In this document: piece by piece, positions 57,354 to 64,000 of the stretch
Numbering within the stretch: the stretch's first letter is position 1
How the letters are laid out: each line of letters begins with the position of its first letter
Assembly: GCF_900168685.1 (NCBI RefSeq)
Contig: NZ_FVZN01000013.1
Location: 310,001 to 374,000 of the forward strand
Direction of reading: 5' to 3'
Length of the DNA stretch: 64,000 nucleotides
From: Solibacillus isronensis
GTDB taxonomy: Bacteria; Bacillota; Bacilli; Bacillales_A; Planococcaceae
The notes under the pieces: generated by a model
Told to the model about the DNA's origin: nothing
What the model saw: the letters and a program-made list of their open reading frames with translations, nothing else
Database searches by the model: none
Translations under genes and position numbers: made by a program

Positions 57354-57860
57354 ATGAATTTTTATGTAACTTCAGGAACACCTGACTATATGGAAAAATT
57401 AATCGCAAAAAATCCACAGCACCCTTTAATTTTATTGCATGGAAATGGAAACTCGGTGGTGTTGCACGAAACAGATAAAAAATCTATTTTCGCAGTACCT
57501 CGCAAGTTTGAAGTAATTGCACAAGATGGGCAGTTTACACAAAAGGGCTATTTTACTTTTTTCAATATGCCCATTATGTCAGATGAGCGCCCGGTTTTCG
57601 AGAAAAAAGCTCTCGACGTCATCCCTGCATTGAATTCCAATGATGCTGTAATTGCCTACCGTTTATTGCGTCCGGTTAAAGCAGAAACCTATTTATTTAT
57701 TATTCAATGGGGCGGACCCGCTTCCTATGAAGTTTGGAAAGCCAGCAATGAGTATAAAACTTCATTTGCCCCTGTTTTTGAAGGTACGACACAAGTGTTA
57801 CAGTCGATGTTTAACTCATCCTCTTATATTACGACATATAGTGCCGCTTCAAAAGAATAA
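57354..57860 (+). CDS. hmoB: Heme-degrading monooxygenase HmoB
   Basis: A 168-residue protein. The start at 57354 follows AAAGGAGG; 28 upstream codons are discarded. The C-terminal ABM-type domain (about residues 70-160) contains YLFIIQWGGPASYEVWKASNEY, typical of HmoB (YhgC). It breaks down haem to release iron. Its location next to the hem genes is shared with B. subtilis, so turnover may be tied to synthesis. Confidence 0.9.
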   Translation: MNFYVTSGTPDYMEKLIAKNPQHPLILLHGNGNSVVLHETDKKSIFAVPRKFEVIAQDGQFTQKGYFTFFNMPIMSDERPVFEKKALDVIPALNSNDAVIAYRLLRPVKAETYLFIIQWGGPASYEVWKASNEYKTSFAPVFEGTTQVLQSMFNSSSYITTYSAASKE

Positions 57861-57870
57861 TGTTTTTATG

Positions 57871-57903
57871 AAAAATGCTACGATTGTATTTCGTAGCATT
57901 TTT
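57871..57903 (+). terminator. hmoB terminator
   Basis: AAATGCTACGA pairs with TCGTAGCATTT, followed by a T-run. Confidence 0.9.
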
Positions 57904-57980
57904 ATATAAAATAATACATATTCAGAAAATTTCGTTTTCCGAATTATTCTGCTTCCTACTAATTAAAAGGCGGTTATGAT

Positions 57981-58532
57981 GTGAAAATTCAAATTCAGTT
58001 GTTTAAAGCTTTTTTTGTGTCTGGAATTCTCGGCTTCGGTGGAGGTCCGACAATTATTCCATTACTTCACAAAGAAGTGGTGGAAAAATATAAACTTATG
58101 ACGGATGATGATTTTTCTGATGTTTTATCAATCGGAAACACATTGCCTGGTCCGATTGCGACAAAGATGGCAGGTTATATTGGTTACCGTATAGGCGGAT
58201 TGCTCGGGTTAATCAATGCCCTTTTTGCGTCGGTAATGCCTACTGTACTATTAATTATTGTTCTATTAAATTCATTGAACCAATTTAGCAACTCTGATTT
58301 TATCAATAATATGTCTAAAGGGGTTATACCCATTGTGACAGTTATGATGGGGCTTTATGCATTCGACTTCTTAAAGAAGTCTCATAAAGCTTTAGGTCTA
58401 AAAATTAGCGCTATTATTTTCTTATTCAGTTTTATAACGATCGTTGTATTTGATCTTCACCCTGGGATCATCATTGGTTCACTCTTAGTATTAGCGCTTG
58501 CATTGCCGGCTAAAGGAGGAAACGAACAATGA
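57981..58532 (+). CDS. Short-chain chromate transporter, first half
   Basis: A 183-residue CHR-family membrane protein with about five or six hydrophobic segments. Conserved GFGGGPTIIPLL (about 13-24) and LPGPIATKMAGYIGY (about 55-69) motifs are present. GTG start after AAAGGCGG. It overlaps the next CDS by four bases. Short CHR proteins work as pairs of oppositely oriented halves; chromate or another oxyanion is the likely cargo. Confidence 0.9.
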   Translation: MKIQIQLFKAFFVSGILGFGGGPTIIPLLHKEVVEKYKLMTDDDFSDVLSIGNTLPGPIATKMAGYIGYRIGGLLGLINALFASVMPTVLLIIVLLNSLNQFSNSDFINNMSKGVIPIVTVMMGLYAFDFLKKSHKALGLKISAIIFLFSFITIVVFDLHPGIIIGSLLVLALALPAKGGNEQ

Positions 58533-59056
58533 TATTTTGGGAACTTTTTATTGCATTTTTAATACCTAACCTTTTAGCATACGGTGGCGGGCCTGCTTCC
58601 ATCCCGTTAATTGAACATGAAGTGGTAGATAGATATGAGTGGATGACGCAAAATGAATTCAGTGAGTTTCTTGCTTTGGCAAATTCACTGCCCGGTCCTA
58701 TTGCAACGAAGATGGCGGGCTATATCGGCTTTGAAGTTGGCGGTTTTTTAGGGAGTATTATAGCGTTATTCGCGACAGTTGCCCCTACCCTGATTTTAAT
58801 GATCACACTTCTGAATCTACTACATAAATATAGAGATTCGCCTAAAGTAAGGCGGTTATCAAGCTTTGTATTACCTGCAATTGCCGTATTATTAATTACA
58901 TTAACATTCGATTTCGCAAAGTCTTCCTATGAATCAAATAAACTGGTTCCAACGATTTTAATGATTGTCGGCAGCTATCTTGCTTTGGAAAAATTTAAAG
59001 TTCCTTCTATTATAGTAATCGCCGTCGGATTATTAATTGGCGGATTCTTGTTATAA
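58529..59056 (+). CDS. Short-chain chromate transporter, second half
   Basis: A 175-residue CHR half with AYGGGPASIPLIEHEVV and the near-identical LPGPIATKMAGYIGF motif. Its start overlaps the first half (ATGA), so the two are translationally coupled. Similarity of the two halves shows an old tandem duplication. The operon ends at 59064-59099. Confidence 0.9.
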   Translation: MIFWELFIAFLIPNLLAYGGGPASIPLIEHEVVDRYEWMTQNEFSEFLALANSLPGPIATKMAGYIGFEVGGFLGSIIALFATVAPTLILMITLLNLLHKYRDSPKVRRLSSFVLPAIAVLLITLTFDFAKSSYESNKLVPTILMIVGSYLALEKFKVPSIIVIAVGLLIGGFLL

Positions 59057-59063
59057 ACCTAAT

Positions 59064-59099
59064 AGGCACCCATTTTCGCTCAAGAAAATGGGTGCCTTA
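59064..59099. terminator. Bidirectional terminator between chromate and ecsB genes
   Basis: AGGCACCCATTTTC pairs with GAAAATGGGTGCCT. Confidence 0.9.
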
Positions 59100-59116
59100 T
59101 TTATTGTTACGTTATT

Positions 59117-60295
59117 TTATTTCGACATTCTCATCGTCAGTTCACTCACTGCGATAATGACAACTGGAATGATGTAAAACTGCGGCTGCATCACTGCACA
59201 AAGTGTCACAATAATAGCCTGTACAATGCTGAGTTGACGAAGCAATTTTGCGACAGCCTGTTTTCTCGTATCGCGAGGGATCGGGTAAAGCATGTCCATT
59301 CGGAAATCCCCTGCTGACATGAGCGCATACTTAAGCTGAAGCGTTGTCGCAAATGCCAAAGCACCTGCAACAATCCAAGTTACGAATGGAATCGTAATAA
59401 ACATCGCAATAACAGCTGAAATCGCCGTTAATCGCACCCATAAATAAAAATGGTCGTCTGTACGGATAAACGTACGGTAAATTAAATACGCCTGTGTATT
59501 TTCCTTTTTGTAGCTGATCGTTTTATACGCAAAATCGAGCCACGCACGACGTTTGACAGAACCCTTTAAATGCGGGACATCTGTGAAGTAGTTGGCAAAA
59601 CGGTAAAAACGCATCATACGGTTTTGCTCAAGCTTAATAAAATGTTCGTAAGGCACTGGATTATCCTGTACTTTTTTCTTCAATGTAAATGTATAGTAAG
59701 CCATCATAATAAGAAATACGATGCCTAGCAAACCGTCTGTCAATGTCATTTGAATCCCGATAATCGACACGATCGCCCGTACAAAGCGGTCGAGTACTAT
59801 GGCATTGCCTCGATTCGCATAACGGTAGTTGAACTCGGCACGGACATTAATAAATTTCAAAACCGCGATAAATGCAGCAGTCAGCCAAATTTCACCTACG
59901 CTAAGTGTCGTAACCTCTTTCAATAACGGAATCGCTATTATATACAGAACGACCGGCACTAACAGCTGTGACCAAAATGTCCAGTTCATCGCCTTTTTGA
60001 AATAGTTCGGCATTTGGCTTTCCAGCGGTAATAAGTACACTTGATCCGGTTCTTTCAGTAATGTGACAGGTCTACTGAATGCTACTAAGCCCCCTACTAT
60101 AAGGGCAATGAGCCACTCTGCCGGGAAATCCGGCTGCACGACTTTCAGCCATTCGCTGTACTGATATCCCCCTGCCCCTGCGATAAAGACAAGGACAATC
60201 GCAATATGCCCTGTAAAGACGAAGCGCATATACTTCATCACTTCGCCGATGTAATGCTCGAAGCGCTTAGCCCATACACTATGCATGCTGTTCAT
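59117..60295 (-). CDS. ecsB: ABC transporter permease EcsB
   Basis: A 392-residue membrane protein with about eight transmembrane segments. It pairs with EcsA; in B. subtilis the Ecs transporter influences secretion, competence and intramembrane proteolysis. The start overlaps the end of ecsA by 17 bases (an alternative ATG lies three codons later). Gene order with ecsA and hit is conserved. Confidence 0.92.
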   Translation of the reverse strand: MNSMHSVWAKRFEHYIGEVMKYMRFVFTGHIAIVLVFIAGAGGYQYSEWLKVVQPDFPAEWLIALIVGGLVAFSRPVTLLKEPDQVYLLPLESQMPNYFKKAMNWTFWSQLLVPVVLYIIAIPLLKEVTTLSVGEIWLTAAFIAVLKFINVRAEFNYRYANRGNAIVLDRFVRAIVSIIGIQMTLTDGLLGIVFLIMMAYYTFTLKKKVQDNPVPYEHFIKLEQNRMMRFYRFANYFTDVPHLKGSVKRRAWLDFAYKTISYKKENTQAYLIYRTFIRTDDHFYLWVRLTAISAVIAMFITIPFVTWIVAGALAFATTLQLKYALMSAGDFRMDMLYPIPRDTRKQAVAKLLRQLSIVQAIIVTLCAVMQPQFYIIPVVIIAVSELTMRMSK

Positions 60296-61028
60296 TGTCT
60301 TGCTCCTTTGTCATCGCAATATATAAATCATCGAGTGTTGCAGTCGGCATATTGAACGCTTTACGCAAATCATTCATTGTCCCTTGTGCACGTACGCGTC
60401 CTTCGTGAAGCAGAATGATACGGTCACAATGTTTTTCTGCAGTCGATAAAATATGTGTCGACATTAAAATCGATGCACCTGCACGTTTTTTATCATCCAT
60501 TTGGTCAAGCAATGACTGGATGCCGAGCGGGTCTAAACCGACAAACGGCTCATCGATAATATACAGACTTGGATCAACTAAAAATGCGCACATAATCATT
60601 ACCTTCTGACGCATCCCCTTTGAAAAGTGCGACGGGAACCAATTTAATCGCTTTTCCATACGGAATTCCTTCAATAAAACTTCCGAGCGTGCTTCCAATG
60701 TCTTTTCATCTAAACCATAAGCCATTGCCGTTAATTGTAAATGTTCTTTTAATGTTAATTCTTCATATAGTACGGGTGTTTCCGGAATATAGGAGAAACT
60801 TGATCGGTACTTGTCCAAATTCTCCTTTAACGTCACACCGTTTAAACGAATTTCTCCAGAGCGCGGTAAGAGCGTGCCAATAATATGCTTGATCGTCGTA
60901 CTTTTCCCAGCACCGTTAAGGCCGATTAATCCAACGAGCTCTCCTTTGTTAATTTCAAATGATAAATCTTGAATCACAGGTTTTCTCGTATAACCACCTG
61001 TTACATTTTGCAGTTGTAAAATTGTCAC
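60279..61028 (-). CDS. ecsA: ABC transporter ATP-binding protein EcsA
   Basis: A 249-residue ATPase with Walker A GLNGAGKS near residue 36, signature FSKGMRQKV near 140 and Walker B YIIDEPFVGLD near 160. A GTG start at 61028 is preferred because GAGGAG lies eight bases upstream; the GTG three codons earlier overlaps that site. It is divergent from hit. Confidence 0.93.
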   Translation of the reverse strand: MTILQLQNVTGGYTRKPVIQDLSFEINKGELVGLIGLNGAGKSTTIKHIIGTLLPRSGEIRLNGVTLKENLDKYRSSFSYIPETPVLYEELTLKEHLQLTAMAYGLDEKTLEARSEVLLKEFRMEKRLNWFPSHFSKGMRQKVMIMCAFLVDPSLYIIDEPFVGLDPLGIQSLLDQMDDKKRAGASILMSTHILSTAEKHCDRIILLHEGRVRAQGTMNDLRKAFNMPTATLDDLYIAMTKEQDNEQHA

Positions 61029-61210
61029 AGTCGTCACTCCTCTTTTCTAAAATTTAGTTTATCAAAAGCGAATAAAATTGAACACTGAATGCAACACTCA
61101 ATTCAAAGAACAAAAAGTAAATCCTTCATATAAGAAAGTAGTTTTCCGAATAATCTATGATAGAATAAAGAAAAATAATAGTATCTTCACCATAAATTGG
61201 GGTTGTACAA

Positions 61211-61273
61211 TTGATTTTTATTGCAGGCGGATGCTTTCCGAGGGAATTTACCGCCCTGTTTTCCTTTCAATTT
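61211..61273. repeat. Dispersed palindromic repeat, diverged copy
   Basis: It begins TTGATT and shares GGATGCTTTCCG exactly with the long copy at 19683-19856; GGCGG and CCGCC form a central stem. It lies in the 310-base ecsA/hit divergent region, where no gene is seen. Confidence 0.55.
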
Positions 61274-61338
61274 ACAATAACATTATTTTCTAACTTCTAA
61301 TGGTGAAAATCAAAAATAAAAAAGGAGCGATAAATAAG

Positions 61339-61758
61339 ATGACTGATTGCTTATTTTGCAAAATCATTGCCGGTGAAATCCCAAGTATTAAAGTTTATGA
61401 GGATGAGCATACTTTTGCCTTCATGGACATTGCCCCATTAACAAAAGGCCATACACTGTTAATACCAAAAACGCATTGCAAAGATCTATTTGAAATGTCA
61501 GAAGATGTAGCACGAAATTTATACGCTGCTGCTCCGAAAGTGGCTAATGCCATTAAAGCTGCTTTTAACCCGGCCGGTATGAATACAATTAATAATAACG
61601 GTGCTGAAGCAGGTCAAACTGTTTTCCATTACCATCTGCATCTCGTTCCGCGCTATGACGAAAAAGATGGACTAGTTGTCAACTGGAATGGTCGTTCGCA
61701 GGAATTCCCGCCAGATGTGCTGTCGACACTTTCTGAGGAAATTAAATCACACTTATAA
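61339..61758 (+). CDS. hit: HIT-family nucleotide-binding hydrolase
   Basis: A 139-residue protein with the histidine triad HYHLHLVPR near residue 98 and an N-terminal CLFCKI zinc-type motif. The start at 61339 follows AAAGGAGCG; 13 upstream codons are discarded. It probably hydrolyses AMP-lysine or dinucleotide adducts, like Hint proteins. It is divergent from ecsAB, as in B. subtilis. Confidence 0.94.
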   Translation: MTDCLFCKIIAGEIPSIKVYEDEHTFAFMDIAPLTKGHTLLIPKTHCKDLFEMSEDVARNLYAAAPKVANAIKAAFNPAGMNTINNNGAEAGQTVFHYHLHLVPRYDEKDGLVVNWNGRSQEFPPDVLSTLSEEIKSHL

Positions 61759-61804
61759 TTGCTCCTATCAGTTATATTTACATGATTGTATGAGGAGACT
61801 ATGG

Positions 61805-61844
61805 CCAGCATCTTTTTCATCTATGAAAATGCTGGTTTTTCTTT
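61805..61844 (+). terminator. hit terminator
   Basis: CCAGCAT pairs with ATGCTGG, with AGATGAAAA/TTTTCAT-like extension, followed by TTTTTCTTTT. Confidence 0.8.
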
Positions 61845-61937
61845 TAGTTCCTTCCCCCCAAACTTTCCAATGTTTATCGGAACATGGATTTGGAAAAAGA
61901 TTTGGATAACAAATATAAATAAAGTGAGGTTATCAAT

Positions 61938-62309
61938 ATGAAAGCAAAATCATTTTTACTAGGTATTACAACAGGCATCGTTAGCGGTGCGGCTGTTATT
62001 TTATTTACAGCACCACAATCAGGGACAGCTTTACGCCAAAACTTATTGGAAAATACAAAAAACGCCAAATCAAAGCTCAAAGACGTACAACATGAACTAA
62101 ATAACGTTAAGCAATCGATCACAACTTTAAAGGCAGAAGTGCAAAATAGTATGCCTAGTATAGTAAATGAATTAAAGGATAATTTCGCAAATTTCAAAAC
62201 TCAGATAGAACCGGAAGCAATAAATTTAAAACAAGAAATAGAGAAATTACAGAATTCTATAAGTGAAATCGAGAAAAATATTCCTTCAAATAGAAATAAT
62301 GAGGATTGA
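61938..62309 (+). CDS. YtxH-domain protein
   Basis: A 123-residue protein with one N-terminal transmembrane segment (about 5-25, LLGITTGIVSGAAVILFTAP) followed by a long amphipathic helix rich in Lys, Asn and Glu. This is the standard YtxH layout. The start follows GTGAGG. It sits between hit and scoC like yhaH. Function unknown, perhaps a stress-linked membrane scaffold. Confidence 0.88.
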   Translation: MKAKSFLLGITTGIVSGAAVILFTAPQSGTALRQNLLENTKNAKSKLKDVQHELNNVKQSITTLKAEVQNSMPSIVNELKDNFANFKTQIEPEAINLKQEIEKLQNSISEIEKNIPSNRNNED

Positions 62310-62496
62310 ACAACAATTCACCACTAAAACTTTAGTACTATATTAAAGTTCAAAAACAGTCAAAATAATCCCAAATTTATCTTTTTATAGCATATATCAA
62401 CCAATGTTGAATTATTCCATTTTTCTAACTTTAAACTCTTTTCTTTTATTGCTATAATATTTTTAAAATGTTAAATGAAAGAAGAAGGTGATTGCT

Positions 62497-63054
62497 TTGA
62501 CAGAAGATTTATACTCGCAACGAGAGGCTATGTTATTTAGCCAAAGAGTCGCACAACTTTCGAAAGCACTATGGAAAGCTATCGAAAAAGATTGGCAAAC
62601 ATGGATTAAACCTTTTGATTTAAATATTAATGAACATCATATTTTATGGATTTCATATCATTTGAAAGGTGCTTCCATTTCAGATGTAGCTAAATTTGGT
62701 GTCATGCATGTATCTACCGCTTTCAACTTTTCGAAAAAATTAGAAGAACGTGGATTACTTACTTTCTCAAAACGTGATGAAGACAAACGTAATACATATG
62801 TTGAGTTAACTGACAAAGGCGCAGAACTCATCCTACGTATGTACGATCATTATCACGATACAGAACATACGATTTTAACAGGTGCATTGCCATTAAAAGA
62901 ACTTTATGGACGTTTCCCTGAATTTTTAGATGTAATGGCTGTTATTCGCAATATCTACGGGGATGACTTCATCGAAATATTCGAACGTTCTTTCTTTAAC
63001 TTTAAAGAAACAATTGATGATAAAGGAAAACCGTCAATCACTACAACTTCATAA
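62497..63054 (+). CDS. scoC: MarR-family transition-state regulator ScoC (Hpr)
   Basis: A 185-residue winged-helix regulator. Residues about 20-130 match Hpr closely: [39 protein letters not shown] and [24 protein letters not shown] start at 62497 is chosen because AAGG lies eight bases upstream; a GTG at 62488 is the alternative. ScoC represses exoprotease, sporulation and peptide-transport genes during growth. It is monocistronic. Confidence 0.94.
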   Translation: MTEDLYSQREAMLFSQRVAQLSKALWKAIEKDWQTWIKPFDLNINEHHILWISYHLKGASISDVAKFGVMHVSTAFNFSKKLEERGLLTFSKRDEDKRNTYVELTDKGAELILRMYDHYHDTEHTILTGALPLKELYGRFPEFLDVMAVIRNIYGDDFIEIFERSFFNFKETIDDKGKPSITTTS

Positions 63055-63065
63055 AATTTATAATA

Positions 63066-63107
63066 AGAAATGTCGCCAATTTTAATTGATGACATTTCTT
63101 TTTTTAT
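63066..63107 (+). terminator. scoC terminator
   Basis: AGAAATGTC pairs with GACATTTCT around an AATTTTAATT loop, followed by a long T-run. Confidence 0.9.
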
Positions 63108-63194
63108 TTATTATAGTTAGTTTTATGTTTAATATTGTCACGTTAATGGAAAAGCATAATACGTCCTTTTCCATAATGTTTTAGGGGGGCTCAC

Positions 63195-63734
63195 ATGCAT
63201 TGTTGGAAAACAATCAACATAGAGCGCGAATACGGTACGGGAAGGCTTGTATTATTGGCAATCACTCTTTTTGTCCTCGTATTTTGCTTTTCATACATTG
63301 CATTTAGTTTTAATTTTAACGGTAAGCATATTGATCGCCATTTATGGTTAGTTTTATTAGTAATACCTTTTATTTATCCTATGCACAAATTTTTACATTA
63401 TATCGCTCTGTTTCAATATAGAAAATCACTCGTCTTTCGTTTTAAATTCCAACATTTAATGCCGGTTGTCCGGATGCGCCTGCAAAACGGCATTCCGAAA
63501 AAGTCTTACATTTTCGCACTCGTTACACCTTTTATGGTTATTAATGCAGCATTGATTGCGGGAGGCATTTCCTTCCCTGAATATGCGCATTATTTTAGTG
63601 GATTGCTCGCTTTTCACTGCTGTATTTGTCTCATGGATTTTTTATATGTGAAAAATTTAATGTATGCGCCAAACAATGCTATAATTGAAGAAACGCCAAG
63701 AGGTTATGAAATTTTAGTTCCGCTTGATATTTAA
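63195..63734 (+). CDS. DUF3267-type integral membrane protein
   Basis: A 179-residue protein with four hydrophobic segments (about 18-39, 50-65, 108-126, 130-150). The segment MHKFLHYIAL near residue 62 stands where metalloprotease-like relatives carry HExxH, so the catalytic glutamate seems to be lysine. The start follows TTAGGGGGGC. It is downstream of scoC, as is common in Bacillales. Function unknown. Confidence 0.75.
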   Translation: MHCWKTINIEREYGTGRLVLLAITLFVLVFCFSYIAFSFNFNGKHIDRHLWLVLLVIPFIYPMHKFLHYIALFQYRKSLVFRFKFQHLMPVVRMRLQNGIPKKSYIFALVTPFMVINAALIAGGISFPEYAHYFSGLLAFHCCICLMDFLYVKNLMYAPNNAIIEETPRGYEILVPLDI

Positions 63735-63767
63735 GTTTTATTGATGCTTTAGAGGGGAGGAATAAAT

Positions 63768-63953
63768 TTGTTACTACTTGTTGTAATCTTATTTTCAGTA
63801 ATATACTTATTCCAAATAAATCGAATGACTGCCGCATTATGCAGTCGACGTGAAATTCCAGAAGAAAAACAGCCAAAAATTTTCCGTACGATTAATGTAC
63901 TGATTACGATTTTACTTGTAAGCATGTACGTTGAAGTACTGCTAGCCGTTTAA
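63768..63953 (+). CDS. Small membrane protein of unknown function
   Basis: A 61-residue product with a TTG start after GGGGAGG. Two hydrophobic segments (about 2-15 and 42-60) flank a short charged loop (CSRREIPEEKQPK). It starts 33 bases after the DUF3267 gene and may be co-transcribed. No family recognised. The gene ends 47 bases before the window edge. Confidence 0.65.
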   Translation: MLLLVVILFSVIYLFQINRMTAALCSRREIPEEKQPKIFRTINVLITILLVSMYVEVLLAV

Positions 63954-64000
63954 AAAAATTTAATTATGTAATAAATTTTTTGGTCCATACTTTAATAATT

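Overview
The window is ordinary chromosome of a low-GC, Gram-positive, rod-type Bacillota. Gene order matches Bacillus subtilis in several long blocks: hprK-lgt-ppaX-yvoF-hisZGDBHFI, yvcD-trxB, yvcI-rapZ-glmR-whiA-crh and clpP, cccB-yvjA, yhfH/lplJ, yhgE-yhgD-hemYHE/hmoB, and ecsBA/hit-ytxH-scoC. Protein divergence from B. subtilis and the dispersed palindromic repeats suggest the Planococcaceae (a Solibacillus or Lysinibacillus-like organism). This assignment is inference, because no rRNA gene is present.

Layout. 0.1-1.6 kb: small unknown genes. 1.6-14.3 kb: a complete reductive pyrimidine catabolism locus. It has an NCS1 permease, PreA/PreT dihydropyrimidine dehydrogenase, dihydropyrimidinase, a beta-ureidopropionase-type M20 hydrolase, a beta-alanine-type aminotransferase, CoA-acylating (methyl)malonate-semialdehyde dehydrogenase and a PucR-family regulator. 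Together these would take uracil to beta-alanine and then acetyl-CoA, releasing nitrogen. 14.4-18.0 kb: a small phospholipase-A2-like gene and a polar amino-acid ABC importer with two paralogous binding proteins. 18.7-24.9 kb: tRNA-Arg(CCG), clpP, and the crh-whiA-glmR-rapZ-nudix and trxB genes. 25-32.4 kb: a TPR protein and the histidine operon, which has no hisA. 32.6-38.7 kb: acetyltransferase, ppaX, lgt, hprK, cytochrome c551, YitT protein and an EAL-HDOD protein. 38.7-43.8 kb: enoyl-CoA hydratase, S9 peptidase and an acyl-CoA ligase, with a hairpin-rich gap. 43.9-48.3 kb: a Bce-type peptide-sensing and resistance module. 48.5-57.9 kb: lplJ, yhfH, yhgE with its TetR regulator, a YtkA/FixH-like lipoprotein, hemY-hemH-hemE and hmoB. 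58-64 kb: split chromate transporter, ecsAB, hit, a YtxH protein, scoC and small membrane proteins.

The most unusual material is non-coding. An array of about 15 copies of an 8-bp motif (TTCTAATA) at almost exactly 21-bp (two helical turns) phasing lies between the hydA promoter region and mmsA, with a 135-bp higher-order duplication. A hairpin element is present twice in opposite orientations inside the pyrimidine operon. A dispersed palindromic repeat family with TTGATT...AATCAA ends has about four members. A 650-bp gap at 41.6-42.2 kb holds a 115-bp inverted repeat and a well-folded candidate RNA. The absence of hisA from an otherwise complete, tightly overlapping his operon is the clearest genic oddity.
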